From contig JAEZLW010000077.1 of NCBI GenBank assembly GCA_023415145.1, forward strand, positions 1 through 32,702: DNA of 32,702 nucleotides. The letters run 5' to 3'. Each line of letters opens with the position of its first letter. The stretch's first letter is position 1. Source of the DNA: Bacillota bacterium (GTDB lineage Bacteria; Bacillota; Clostridia; Christensenellales; Aristaeellaceae). Under the pieces are notes generated by a model. The model ran no database searches, had not been told where the DNA came from, and was given only the letters and a program-made list of their open reading frames with translations. The translations under genes were made by a program, and so were the position numbers. Positions 1-7,921 of the stretch are shown here, piece by piece.

Positions 1-1
1 G

Positions 2-67
2 CGTAGGAATCAACCCTTGGATGTGAACCTGCGGATTCATTTTACAGAATCTGAATTGCTTATCTAG
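2..67 (+). CDS. possible 3' end of an upstream gene (partial)
   Basis: Reading frame 2 is open from the window edge to a TAG at 65-67 and gives 21 residues ending in NLRIHFTESELLI. The composition looks protein-like, and the stop lies 63 bp before the next gene's start. Only 21 codons are visible, so chance is a real alternative. No function can be assigned. Confidence 0.25.
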   Translation, partial: RRNQPLDVNLRIHFTESELLI

Positions 68-130
68 ACAGTAACGATGATGCAAGTCATTTATTATCAT
101 AATTGCCGTTATTGCGAAAGGAGAAGAGGA

Positions 131-913
131 ATGGAAAAACAACTGATCATCAATTCTTCAGAGGCCATTCAATCCAGACTAGCCAATGGGAAGAAACCAC
201 GCTTTGGACCATTGCTTTTAATTTTCGCAAGACCATTTCTTCTTTTGCTTTTTCAGGGGGTCACATTTTTATTGATGAAGGCCATCCAGGTACCGAATGC
301 AGAAATAGCAATTCGCAACTGGTGGACAGTGTATGGGACCCTGGTTGATGTTGGTTGTTTGGGTCTTCTCCTATACCTAACCAGACGTGAAGGTATAAAG
401 ATCAAAGATCTGATTGGTTTTGACAAGAAAAAACTAAAAGTGGATATCCTTCTTGGCCTAGGGATCATCCTGGTGGTGTTTCCCATAACGATATTTGGTT
501 TTGGAAGATTAGCCATGTTTGCCGCATATGGCAACATGAATCCTGCATTTCCCGCAGGGACATTTACGCGAACGCTCCCATTGCTGGCCGTGCTGTACAG
601 CCGGATTCTATGGTGGCCTGTTTGGTCTGCGACAGAAGAATTGACCTATGAAGGATACGCTCTACCACGATTATTTGTGATGACCAAATCCACCTGGCTT
701 ACAGTACTCACCATTAGCTTCTTCTATTCAATACAACATAGCTTTTTGTCGTTGGCTGGTTTTCAGTACGGATTCTATATGTTCCTTTTGTTTGTACCAC
801 TCACTATGGCATTGCAATTCATCTATCTTAAGGTCCGTCGCCTAACGCCGCTTATTATAGGCCATTGGATGATGGATTTGTTCTCGGTACTGTTTATGCT
901 GCAAGTTGGGTAA
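131..913 (+). CDS. CPBP-family intramembrane protease-like protein
   Basis: Integral membrane protein of 260 residues with several hydrophobic segments (about 25-50, 62-85, 103-125, 150-165, 187-205, 213-235). The C-terminal half has the CPBP (Abi/Rce1-like) layout: a Glu-Glu pair at E169-E170, an aromatic-xxx-His motif ending at H203, and a His-xxx-Asp motif at H245-D249. The family includes CAAX-prenyl-type proteases and bacteriocin self-immunity proteins. The Arg normally completing EExxxR is Glu here (E174), so catalytic competence is uncertain. I chose the ATG at 131 because AAAGGAGAAGAGG sits directly upstream; an upstream in-frame ATG at 77 would add 18 residues but has no comparable site. 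It appears monocistronic, with a terminator at 1084-1120. The substrate is unknown. Confidence 0.75.
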   Translation: MEKQLIINSSEAIQSRLANGKKPRFGPLLLIFARPFLLLLFQGVTFLLMKAIQVPNAEIAIRNWWTVYGTLVDVGCLGLLLYLTRREGIKIKDLIGFDKKKLKVDILLGLGIILVVFPITIFGFGRLAMFAAYGNMNPAFPAGTFTRTLPLLAVLYSRILWWPVWSATEELTYEGYALPRLFVMTKSTWLTVLTISFFYSIQHSFLSLAGFQYGFYMFLLFVPLTMALQFIYLKVRRLTPLIIGHWMMDLFSVLFMLQVG

Positions 914-1083
914 GCTGTTACGCCGGCCTTGACCCTTTTTTTGTCATGCGGATGGTAGGGCATTCCATGTACCTTACTTAACAAAATCGGTGTAAAGGAC
1001 GCAACGGCGGAGGGCAAAGCGGGGCATGCAGTGAACCGGAAGAGAAATCAGCCGGGCTGGACTAGCTCTTGAAGGCTATTGGA

Positions 1084-1120
1084 AACCGCCACCCAACAAT
1101 ACTTGGGTGGCGGTTCTTTT
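1084..1120 (+). terminator. rho-independent terminator after the CPBP gene
   Basis: A perfect 13-bp stem (1084-1096 with 1103-1115, core ACCGCCACCCAA/TTGGGTGGCGGT) and a six-base loop are followed by CTTTT and a further T-rich stretch. It lies 170 bp past the CPBP stop and converges on the chemoreceptor gene, so it may serve both strands, although the T tract is only good on the + strand. The 170 bp in between hold no convincing gene. Confidence 0.85.
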
Positions 1121-1172
1121 AGATTGTTTTTTCTAAAACACAAGGGGCATAGTTATTCGTAACCTATGATCA

Positions 1173-2933
1173 TTAGTACTTCCCATAGGCGGAGGCTGCT
1201 TTTGCAGTTGTCTTGTTCATCCTTTGCGGTTCCTTGAAGAGCGAAATAAGCCCATCATCCTTATTGCCGGAATCCAGACAGAATTTTCCGACCTCTTCCC
1301 TTAAAGTTGCTGCCTGCGCCGACATTTCCTCGCTGGTGGCGGAGTTCTCCTCTGCGGTTGCAGCATTTGTCTGCACAACAGCAGATACTTGGGTCAGACC
1401 TTGCTTGATCTGATCAATGGCAACGGCCTGATCGTTGGAAGCGCGATCAATTTTTCCGATGTTTTCAACTACCATTTTTGCCTCTGCCTGTACATTTTGC
1501 AAGATCTGGGCTGTTTGCTTTGCCAATAGCGTTCCGTCATTAACGGTGGCAGCAGAACGTTGAATCAGTTCTGCGGTTTGCTTTGCTGCCCCGGCTGATT
1601 TTGCAGCCAGGTTGCGCACTTCATCAGCCACCACTGCAAAGCCTTTTCCGGCGTTCCCTGCACGTGCTGCCTCAATCGCAGCGTTCAAAGCGAGAATATT
1701 GGTCTGGAAGGCAATATCCTCAATCACTTTGGTGATACTGGCAATTTGATCGGACGCAGCACCAATGTTGGCCATTGCTTTAACAAGCTGCTCCATATGC
1801 TCATTGCCGGCATTCACGCCTGCGCCAGCCTTGTCAACGTATTGAGTGGCAACTTTCACATTGGCGGAGTTTTCCGCTGCCTGTTCTGCTATTTTGGTGA
1901 CGGCAATGCTCAGCTCCTCCACAGAAGAAGCTTGTTCTGTGGACCCTGTAGCCAAAGCCTGAGCACCGCTGGCAACCTGGGCTGCGCCGGTGCTGACTTG
2001 TTCGGCAGCAGTATTGATTGTCTGCAATGTATCGTTCAGCGCGGCTGCGGTTCTTTCCAGCGCATGTCTGATGGCGGAAAAATCCCCGATATACTCCATA
2101 TCCACCTTGAGCCGCATATCGCCATTGGACATTTGACTCAGTTTTTCTGTGATATCGCTTATGTAGCTTTTGATGAGACTGAAGGCTGTATTGAGCGAGT
2201 GCGTCATTCTTCCCATTTCGTTATCGCTTTTGACATCGATTCGAACATTGAGATCACCTTTGGCCAGCTTATCCGCGGCATCCGATATTTGAATCGTAGG
2301 CTGAACGGCTAGCTTGATAATGAACACAGCGATGATAACAGATCCCAACATCACAAGCCCAATGATAACAATCTGTATGATGGAGGTTGTCTTTATTGTT
2401 GCTTCGGAAGCGAATGAACTTGCTGTCGCTAGTTCATTGCATCTGTTTGAGATGGTATTCAGATCATTGATGATTGTCAGCACATTCGGCAGAATGTCCT
2501 TTTGATAAAGGACGGTGGCATCTGCTTTGTTTGTTTTATTGAGTGAAATAATCTCTCCGGCCTTTTTGTGCAACAGCGTATGCGGTGTTTCAATGCGGGA
2601 TATTGCCGCTGAAACAATTGAATCTTTTTTCAGTTCGTCATCAGCCGTTTTAAGCCAGTTCGCAAAGGAGCACGTATTTGGGTCTAGACTTCCTGTAAAA
2701 TCTGTACCTTTTTCTAGATGACTGCCCAAATTGCTGACCCAGCTTATGTGAGCGGCTGTTACGGTGCTTAATTCATTCGAATGTTCTATTTTGTGTTCAA
2801 TGTCAATAGCATTGGTGCTGTTTTGCGTCCAACCGCTGATAACAACAGCGACCGCTATGAAATTGAATGCAAAGATAATAGCAAACAGTAGCCATACCTG
2901 GGTTTTGATGGATTTCTTGATTCGATTTATCAT
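1173..2933 (-). CDS. methyl-accepting chemotaxis protein with CZB-like sensor domain
   Basis: Transmembrane chemoreceptor of 586 residues that signals through CheW/CheA to the flagellar motor. TM1 spans about residues 13-34 and TM2 about 184-207. The domain between them matches the chemoreceptor zinc-binding (CZB) pattern: H62 followed by W65, then C88 with W93, then an ExPHxxLH motif containing H118 and H122. A HAMP domain (about 209-262) follows, then a second HAMP-like stretch (about 265-302) and the MCP signalling hairpin, whose conserved tip (IEDIAFQTNILALNAAIEAA) starts near 404. There is no C-terminal CheR-tethering pentapeptide. AAAGGAG precedes the ATG. It lies 25 bp downstream of cheW and is probably co-transcribed with it. 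The ligand is not predictable; zinc or a redox/hypochlorite-type signal is plausible from CZB biology. Confidence 0.95.
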   Translation of the reverse strand: MINRIKKSIKTQVWLLFAIIFAFNFIAVAVVISGWTQNSTNAIDIEHKIEHSNELSTVTAAHISWVSNLGSHLEKGTDFTGSLDPNTCSFANWLKTADDELKKDSIVSAAISRIETPHTLLHKKAGEIISLNKTNKADATVLYQKDILPNVLTIINDLNTISNRCNELATASSFASEATIKTTSIIQIVIIGLVMLGSVIIAVFIIKLAVQPTIQISDAADKLAKGDLNVRIDVKSDNEMGRMTHSLNTAFSLIKSYISDITEKLSQMSNGDMRLKVDMEYIGDFSAIRHALERTAAALNDTLQTINTAAEQVSTGAAQVASGAQALATGSTEQASSVEELSIAVTKIAEQAAENSANVKVATQYVDKAGAGVNAGNEHMEQLVKAMANIGAASDQIASITKVIEDIAFQTNILALNAAIEAARAGNAGKGFAVVADEVRNLAAKSAGAAKQTAELIQRSAATVNDGTLLAKQTAQILQNVQAEAKMVVENIGKIDRASNDQAVAIDQIKQGLTQVSAVVQTNAATAEENSATSEEMSAQAATLREEVGKFCLDSGNKDDGLISLFKEPQRMNKTTAKAASAYGKY

Positions 2934-2958
2934 TTGTAATGCTCCTTTTTATTCTTGT

Positions 2959-3447
2959 TCAGGCATTTGTTCTTTTCATGACATCATTTGTCAAAAGCAT
3001 TTGGCAGTCCAACAGAAGCTTGACCTTTCCGCCCGCTTTTCCAATGCCCTTTATGAAATTGTGACCATCTTTATTGATGTCCAAAGGGGGTACGATGTCT
3101 TCATCATCTATGGTGATGACTTCTGATACGCTGTCGACAATCAGACCCATGGGTATCTCGTTGTTATCAATCACAACAATACAGGTCCTGTCATCATAAT
3201 CCCGCTCTTCCTTTCCGAAGCGAAGGCGGGCATCGATAACAGGGATAATCTTACCTCTGAGGTTGGTGACACCTTTTACATACTTTGGCATATCGGGTAC
3301 TTCAGTGAGTGGTTGTATACCGATTATTTCTGTGATGTATCTGATCTCTATGCCGTATTGCTCTTTCCCCATGGAAAAAATCAGGTATTTCCCTTTGAGC
3401 GTGTCCTCTTCATTTGCCTTTGAACTTTGAATCTCAATCTCAGCCAA
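2959..3447 (-). CDS. cheW: chemotaxis coupling protein CheW
   Basis: Cytoplasmic adaptor of 162 residues linking chemoreceptors to the CheA kinase. One CheW/SH3-like domain fills residues 18-155, with the family hallmarks VKGVTNLRGKIIPVIDARLRFG in the middle (about residues 61-82) and the GLIVDSVSEVI motif near 107-117. Length is typical. The start is TTG at 3447, supported by AAAGGGGG about seven bases upstream; no ATG is better placed. It is the first gene of a two-gene operon with the chemoreceptor, which suggests a dedicated receptor-coupling pair rather than the main chemotaxis operon; no cheA, cheB or cheR is present in the window. Confidence 0.95.
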   Translation of the reverse strand: MAEIEIQSSKANEEDTLKGKYLIFSMGKEQYGIEIRYITEIIGIQPLTEVPDMPKYVKGVTNLRGKIIPVIDARLRFGKEERDYDDRTCIVVIDNNEIPMGLIVDSVSEVITIDDEDIVPPLDINKDGHNFIKGIGKAGGKVKLLLDCQMLLTNDVMKRTNA

Positions 3448-3479
3448 TCTAAAACCCCCTTTTCTTTTGCACCGTAGTG

Positions 3480-3709
3480 ATTGTTATGCTTTTATAGAGT
3501 ATGAAATTATCTATCATTTTATCAGATACTTTTTGTTTCGCATACCACATTTTGGGGTATATTTTAAAATTTATGTCGATTAATGATGAATCGTGTAATG
3601 CATGTAAACAGACATTGCTTTATGTAAGGCGATTGTGTTGGTTAGGGCGATATTTGATGAAGCATGAATGGACAGTGATTATTTTACTTTTTATCAAAAG
3701 CATAACAAT
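3480..3709. repeat. 230-bp AT-rich stretch bounded by 14-bp inverted repeats
   Basis: The 14 bases ATTGTTATGCTTTT at 3480-3493 recur as an exact reverse complement, AAAAGCATAACAAT, at 3696-3709. The stretch between is clearly more AT-rich than the flanking genes. It lies between cheW (start 3447) and the larA-like gene (stop 3830), so it probably includes the cheW promoter, which I could not place with confidence. A MITE-like remnant or a long cruciform are both possible. I see no clear target-site duplication, and the 74-codon ORF inside has no good ribosome binding site. Confidence 0.5.
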
Positions 3710-3730
3710 TTTCAGCGGTTTATAGAGCAA

Positions 3731-3766
3731 GGAAAAAGGCCGGAAACCCTTGAGCTTCCTGCCTTT
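3731..3766 (-). terminator. terminator of the dehydrogenase-racemase operon
   Basis: On the - strand AAAGGC-GGAA arms pair (3756-3766 with 3735-3745, one C/T mismatch, 10-base loop), and the stem is followed by a TTTTT run. It lies 64 bp past the stop of the larA-like gene, in the right place to end that transcript. Confidence 0.65.
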
Positions 3767-3829
3767 GTTCTGTTTGAGTGAGATGATTTGAACCTATGGA
3801 CTTTTGAATCCCATCGATGCTTATTGCAA

Positions 3830-5110
3830 TCAGATTTTTGGCCGACTGTCAATGATCACCGATACGCCATCGGGGATGATTACGTATTTCCCGCCTGGCT
3901 TCATGCTGTCCGCAATGGCAAGGGCATCCTCCAGGGAATGTGCATAGGTCATATGCATCATTTTGATAAATTCCTCCATCAACGGGTTGGCGACGACGAT
4001 AACCCTTGCACGGCTAAGCACCCGCATGAGGATTTGTGTTTGCCACTGATCCGGCTCTGTTTCCTCTGCTGTTAGTGCACAGATTTGTTGATAAAGCTCC
4101 TCAGGTGGCAAGGGCTGGCTGCTTTGCCGGTAAAAATGATGGCCGCCGTGACCATCATGGCAGGCTGCCGAAACAATGATCACACCATCATCGCATACGC
4201 AGGCTTCCGCCGCTGTCATGCATTTTACTGCCTGGTAGATGTTCTGATCCAGCGGATAACCGCCGTTGGATGTAATGACGATGTCTCCCTTCACCGCCGG
4301 TACCTTGGCATGGTGCAAAACGTGGGAGCAGCCTGCTTCATGTGCTTTGAGAAAATCACCTGCCCACGCACCGGTAATCTGCTTGTTTTCATCCAGGGAT
4401 ACATTGAGGATAAATTTTAAGTTTGCTGCCCTGGCAGCAAAAACCATGTCATCATGGATTGGATTCCCTTCAAGAATGCCCGTGCGGGCTTTGGGGTTTG
4501 CGATAAATGCTGCGCAATGATTGTGCAAAACGGTATCCCGTGAAGCGATTCCAGGCAGCACGCTTTTTCGTCCGCCTGAAAAGCCCGCAAAGAAGTGAGG
4601 TTCAATAAATCCTTCTCCAATCAGCAAATCGGCCCAATCTACCAAACGGTTCAGCCTAAGCCGTCCCCCGGAAGGCAGCACGCCTTTGTCCGTCATGTCC
4701 TCATCTTCGGTGTTGTCATGGATGACAATGCGTTCGTTTGCTGCAATTTGTGCGCCATATTTTTCCACAAGCTCTTCTTGGGTGCTGGGCCGGTGGCAGC
4801 CTGCGGCGACGAGTATAATGATTTTTGCATGTGGATTGCCCTTGCGTATTTCGCGCAGAAGCAGCGGCATCAGGATTTTACTTGGCACCGGCCTGGTATG
4901 GTCGCTGGAGAGAATCAGCACACGGGCGGCGTTGCCGGCAAGAATATGCAGCGGTGGGCTTGCAATGGGGTGGGTGAGGGCGTCTTCCACCCAATGCTCC
5001 TGGGATATTGCATTCGCTATCGGTTTTTCAGGCGTCAGAACAGCCAATACACGTTCGTCCGGTATTTCCGCCTGTAAACAAGAGCGGTGGTAAGGGAGTG
5101 ATATGCGCAT
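3830..5110 (-). CDS. larA: LarA-family nickel-dependent racemase (lactate racemase-like)
   Basis: Cytoplasmic enzyme of 426 residues, typical for LarA. The family interconverts D- and L-2-hydroxyacids by hydride transfer through a nickel-pincer nucleotide (NPN) bound covalently to a lysine. All landmarks of the Lactiplantibacillus enzyme are visible with a constant shift of two: D70 and R73 in SDHTRP, H106 in GCHRP, H172 and K182 in the stretch EPHFFAGFSGGRKSVLPG, and H198 in LHNH. It should therefore bind NPN, but it need not use lactate, since LarA homologues act on diverse 2-hydroxyacids. The ATG at 5110 follows GAAAGGG. It lies 37 bp downstream of a D-2-hydroxyacid dehydrogenase, suggesting that it supplies the D-isomer to that enzyme. 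The NPN biosynthesis genes larB, larC and larE are not in the window. Confidence 0.85.
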   Translation of the reverse strand: MRISLPYHRSCLQAEIPDERVLAVLTPEKPIANAISQEHWVEDALTHPIASPPLHILAGNAARVLILSSDHTRPVPSKILMPLLLREIRKGNPHAKIIILVAAGCHRPSTQEELVEKYGAQIAANERIVIHDNTEDEDMTDKGVLPSGGRLRLNRLVDWADLLIGEGFIEPHFFAGFSGGRKSVLPGIASRDTVLHNHCAAFIANPKARTGILEGNPIHDDMVFAARAANLKFILNVSLDENKQITGAWAGDFLKAHEAGCSHVLHHAKVPAVKGDIVITSNGGYPLDQNIYQAVKCMTAAEACVCDDGVIIVSAACHDGHGGHHFYRQSSQPLPPEELYQQICALTAEETEPDQWQTQILMRVLSRARVIVVANPLMEEFIKMMHMTYAHSLEDALAIADSMKPGGKYVIIPDGVSVIIDSRPKI

Positions 5111-5147
5111 TTTTTTTCGCCCTTTCTGGTACTAGGACTCTTGCATG

Positions 5148-6089
5148 TTATGGATAAACTGTGTTTTGGGGTGAACCCTTTTGAAACGCCTTCAAATTGT
5201 CTACAGCGATATCCATTAACCGCTGCCGCGATTCTCGGGGGGCCCAGGCGATATGGGGCGTGATCAGGCAATTATCCAGGCCGAGCAGGGGATTGCTGCT
5301 TTTTATTGGCTCGGTCGAAACGACATCAACGGCAGCCGCCCGCACCTTTTTGCGAATCAATGCTTCCCGTAAATCCTCCTCATGGATCAGCGGCCCTCTG
5401 GATGTGTTGATGAGGATGACGCCATCCTTCATTTTTTCAATGGTGCTGCGGTTGATGATATTTTGTGTTTCAGGCGTCAGGGGGCAGTGCAGCGATATCA
5501 CATCGCTTATGCCAAGAAGCTCATCCAACGTTACGATGTCCGGTTCTTTGATGTATGCGTCATACGCTGCTACCTGCATGCCGAAGGCTCTGGCAATATC
5601 GGCAGTAGACTTGCCGATGCGGCCGTATCCAATGATGCCCATTGTTTTTCCGCTCAGCTCCATCAAGGGGTAATCCCAGAAGCAAAAATCCATGCCGGAT
5701 GTCCAACGCCCTGTTTGTACTTGCCTGTTATGATGATCCACGCGATGGCAAATTTCCAGAAGCAGCGCGAATACAAACTGCGCTACTGCCGTTGTCCCAT
5801 AAGTAGGCACATTGCACACAGTGATACCGAATTCCTTTGCCGCAGTAACGTCCACAACGTTGTACCCCGTCGCCAGAACGCCAATGAACTTGAGGTTTGG
5901 CAGGCTTTTCAGTATCTCCCTGGTCAGCGCTGTCTTGTTGGTGAAAACCGCCTCCCCATCGGCAATGCGCCGAAGAACCTGCTCAGGCGGGGTCCGGTCA
6001 TATACGGTCAAATCGCCCAGGCTTTCCAGCCCGGACCAGCTCAAATCACCGGGATTCAGGGCATAACCATCCAAAACGACTATTTTGAT
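5148..6089 (-). CDS. D-2-hydroxyacid dehydrogenase (hydroxypyruvate/glyoxylate reductase-like), probable ATC start
   Basis: NAD(P)-dependent oxidoreductase of the D-isomer-specific 2-hydroxyacid dehydrogenase family, 313 residues from the proposed start. Visible features are the Rossmann motif GYGRIG at 154-159, the catalytic Arg in NTSRGPLI (R231), Glu in VVSTEP (E260) and His in TPHIAWAP (H279). The family reduces hydroxypyruvate, glyoxylate or pyruvate, or works in reverse. The frame has a TAA shortly upstream and no ATG or GTG at the 5' end. The first usual start, TTG at 6074, would begin at LDGYALNP, lose the first beta strand and sit 24 bases from the Shine-Dalgarno. The ATC at 6087-6089 lies nine bases after AAGGAG and restores the usual KIVVLDGYALNPGDLSW beginning. 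It is first in a two-gene operon with larA, and divergent from iclR. Confidence 0.9.
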   Translation of the reverse strand: MKIVVLDGYALNPGDLSWSGLESLGDLTVYDRTPPEQVLRRIADGEAVFTNKTALTREILKSLPNLKFIGVLATGYNVVDVTAAKEFGITVCNVPTYGTTAVAQFVFALLLEICHRVDHHNRQVQTGRWTSGMDFCFWDYPLMELSGKTMGIIGYGRIGKSTADIARAFGMQVAAYDAYIKEPDIVTLDELLGISDVISLHCPLTPETQNIINRSTIEKMKDGVILINTSRGPLIHEEDLREALIRKKVRAAAVDVVSTEPIKSSNPLLGLDNCLITPHIAWAPRESRQRLMDIAVDNLKAFQKGSPQNTVYP

Positions 6090-6119
6090 GGTTAAAATCT
6101 CCTTCTTTTACCCTCATGC

Positions 6120-6148
6120 TTGAATTATTCAGCGTATGGTGTTACAAT
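6120..6148 (+). promoter_or_regulatory. sigma-A-type promoter of iclR
   Basis: TTGAAT at 6120-6125 and TACAAT at 6143-6148 are separated by 17 bp, placing transcription start near 6155, about 30 bp before the iclR ATG. A short inverted repeat, TGTTA-N9-TAACA (6140-6158), overlaps the -10 and could be an autoregulatory site; its arms are only five bases, so this is weak. Confidence 0.7.
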
Positions 6149-6184
6149 CTCATTAACATCAATTATAGAAGAGGATTTCACTGA

Positions 6185-6961
6185 ATGGAAAAACTGACGA
6201 AGACAAACCAGTCTGTAGAGAAGACGCTTCAAATCATTGAAACCATGGCATCGGCACGCGAACCGCTTCGGCTTGCCGAGATTGCGCAGCAAGTTCAGAT
6301 GCCGGCCAGTACAACGCTGCGTATGATCAATACCCTTGTGCAGCAGGGATACGCATATCAGGAGCCAATTACGCTGCGATACGGCTTGACCCTTAGGTTT
6401 ACGCAAATTGGCAGTCAGGTGAGCGCGCAGCTCAGCATTCGCGATATTGCCCATCCTATTCTTGTCAAGCTGTCAAAAGTTTTTAAGGAATCCGCCTGCC
6501 TGGCCATAGAGGAGGACATGGAGGTTATTTATGTTGATGTGGTGGACGGTCCCGATGGGCTGCTGAAGATCACCCAGCGTATCGGCAAACGTGCACCCAT
6601 GCATTCTACTGGTGTCGGCAAGCTGATGCTGACGCAATATTCGCCGGAAAAGCTGGCCAGGCTAATGGAGAGGAAGGGGCTTGCCCGCCTGACCCCCAAT
6701 ACCGTTTCTACCATGGATGACCTTCATAAGGAGATGGATTTGATCCGGCAGAGAGGTTATGCGCTGGACGATGAAGAATGTGAGTTGGGTGCGCGCTGCC
6801 TGGCTGCGCCTGTACGCAATTTTGAGGGAAAGATCGTGGCGGCGATCAGCCTGTCCGGACCAATCAGCAGAATGAACCTAAAGCGCATCACGGAGGTAGC
6901 GCCATCTCTCATGGAGGCAGCCGATGAGATTGCAGGGGTACTTGCGTACCCGAAACAATAA
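6185..6961 (+). CDS. IclR-family transcriptional regulator
   Basis: DNA-binding regulator of 258 residues. A winged helix-turn-helix fills about residues 8-70 (recognition region QVQMPASTTLRMINTLVQQG) and the IclR ligand-binding domain covers about 80-250, with the family's MHSTGVGKLML segment near 138. IclR proteins bind small organic acids or sugar-acid breakdown products and usually repress, sometimes activate, adjacent catabolic operons; AllR, which controls E. coli glyoxylate carboligase, belongs to this family. It sits between the dehydrogenase-racemase operon (divergent) and the ThDP-enzyme operon (convergent), so it is the obvious local candidate regulator for both, and perhaps for the paired boxes at 9619 and 9817. 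That link is inferred. The ATG is preceded by AGAAGAGG; a strong terminator follows. Confidence 0.93.
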   Translation: MEKLTKTNQSVEKTLQIIETMASAREPLRLAEIAQQVQMPASTTLRMINTLVQQGYAYQEPITLRYGLTLRFTQIGSQVSAQLSIRDIAHPILVKLSKVFKESACLAIEEDMEVIYVDVVDGPDGLLKITQRIGKRAPMHSTGVGKLMLTQYSPEKLARLMERKGLARLTPNTVSTMDDLHKEMDLIRQRGYALDDEECELGARCLAAPVRNFEGKIVAAISLSGPISRMNLKRITEVAPSLMEAADEIAGVLAYPKQ

Positions 6962-6966
6962 GGGAT

Positions 6967-7000
6967 AAGGGGATGTCTGTCAGCAGGCATCCCCTTTTTT
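6967..7000 (+). terminator. rho-independent terminator after iclR
   Basis: AAGGGGATG (6967-6975) pairs with CATCCCCTT (6988-6996), with an inner CTG/CAG extension, and is followed by TTTTTT in all. It starts six bases past the iclR stop and lies between two convergent genes. Confidence 0.9.
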
Positions 7001-7002
7001 GA

Positions 7003-7911
7003 TCAGACTTTTTGCCAGGTTTCCAGTAAAAAGCGCTTTGCGCCAGCGATCACCATCCTGCTGTCCTCGTCCTCCCAGGGCTTGACTTCGAAGGAGACGC
7101 CAGCCCGCTTGCCTTCCTTCAGGTAACCGATATCAAACAACTTGCGCAAAAACGCGGCCAACATCTCTGTATCCACCAGGCTATTGGGGAAACCGAATCT
7201 GGGATGCTGATCGCCGTAGGCCGGCGCACCTTGTTTCAATACGGCATTGGCGATATGCACATGACGGATGTAAGGCGCGATTGGTTCGATATTCTCATCC
7301 AGTGTTTCATGAAGCTGAGTGATATGGCTCAAATCGATCATCAGGCCGAAAAAGGGGTATTCGGCAGTGATCTCTTTGACAAATCGCAAAGCGCGATCCA
7401 CAGGCCCGATGAGGGAGCATTTTTCCACATCGTAATCAAACACTTCCAAATTGACGGGCATATCCCCTTTTTGCCGGGCATACGTACAGATCTCTCGCGT
7501 GCTTTTCACCAGCGCTTGGTAATGAGCCTCCACCTGCTCAGGATCAAACTTCCCAGCCAGGTAGGCAAAGCCCTTTGCCCCCATCGCATAGGCTTCATCG
7601 ATGCAATGCTTCATTCTGTCGACAGCCCGAAGGCGCAAAGCCTCATCAAGGCTGTTCAGGTTTTCCTTGTTGCGCAAAAGCTGAGGCTGCGCACCATATG
7701 TCATGAAGATACCGCTTTGCCTGATCCTTTCCGCCACCCTTTGGCGAGTACTGTTGTCAAGGATGGAGGTAAGCTCGATGCATTCAAAGTCGCTGTCCTC
7801 AAGAACGGTGTTCACCGTGGCTTCGATATCCCCTTCCCCGGACATGGCTGAAGGAAAGGCCATAAAATGCACAAGGCCCAGCCTCATGTAATGGTTTAGC
7901 GGTTCACGCAT
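7003..7911 (-). CDS. xylose-isomerase-like TIM-barrel isomerase/epimerase (hydroxypyruvate isomerase-like context)
   Basis: Cytoplasmic enzyme of 302 residues in the AP-endonuclease-2/xylose isomerase-like TIM-barrel superfamily. The usual divalent-metal ligands are visible at strand ends: E156 (NLEVFD), D193 (MIDLSH), a His in HVHIAN (H217 or H219) and E275 (VSFEVKP). Members isomerise or epimerise sugars, sugar phosphates, inosose or hydroxypyruvate, so family alone does not fix the substrate. The position argues for hydroxypyruvate or a related 3-carbon compound: it starts ten bases after a glyoxylate carboligase-like gene, as hyi follows gcl in E. coli. It could instead act on the product of sugar operon 1. 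The ATG at 7911 has a textbook GTAGGAGG six bases upstream. The gene ends two bases past the iclR terminator. Confidence 0.85.
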   Translation of the reverse strand: MREPLNHYMRLGLVHFMAFPSAMSGEGDIEATVNTVLEDSDFECIELTSILDNSTRQRVAERIRQSGIFMTYGAQPQLLRNKENLNSLDEALRLRAVDRMKHCIDEAYAMGAKGFAYLAGKFDPEQVEAHYQALVKSTREICTYARQKGDMPVNLEVFDYDVEKCSLIGPVDRALRFVKEITAEYPFFGLMIDLSHITQLHETLDENIEPIAPYIRHVHIANAVLKQGAPAYGDQHPRFGFPNSLVDTEMLAAFLRKLFDIGYLKEGKRAGVSFEVKPWEDEDSRMVIAGAKRFLLETWQKV

Positions 7912-7921
7912 TTGGATCCTC

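Noticed and set aside
974..1076. Open frame upstream of the terminator at 1084, possible gene remnant or small RNA
   Set aside because: The frame lacks a start with a ribosome binding site and matches nothing I recognise; no promoter is visible for a separate RNA. It is more likely the 3' untranslated region of the CPBP gene.
3501..3725. 74-codon ORF inside the AT-rich inverted-repeat stretch
   Set aside because: No Shine-Dalgarno sequence precedes its ATG, the composition looks random, and its end runs past the right inverted repeat.
6162..6190. Promoter for the dehydrogenase-racemase operon: TATAAT with TTCCAT 17 bp upstream on the - strand
   Set aside because: The -10 is perfect, but the -35 matches poorly and overlaps the iclR start codon, so I did not list it as a feature.
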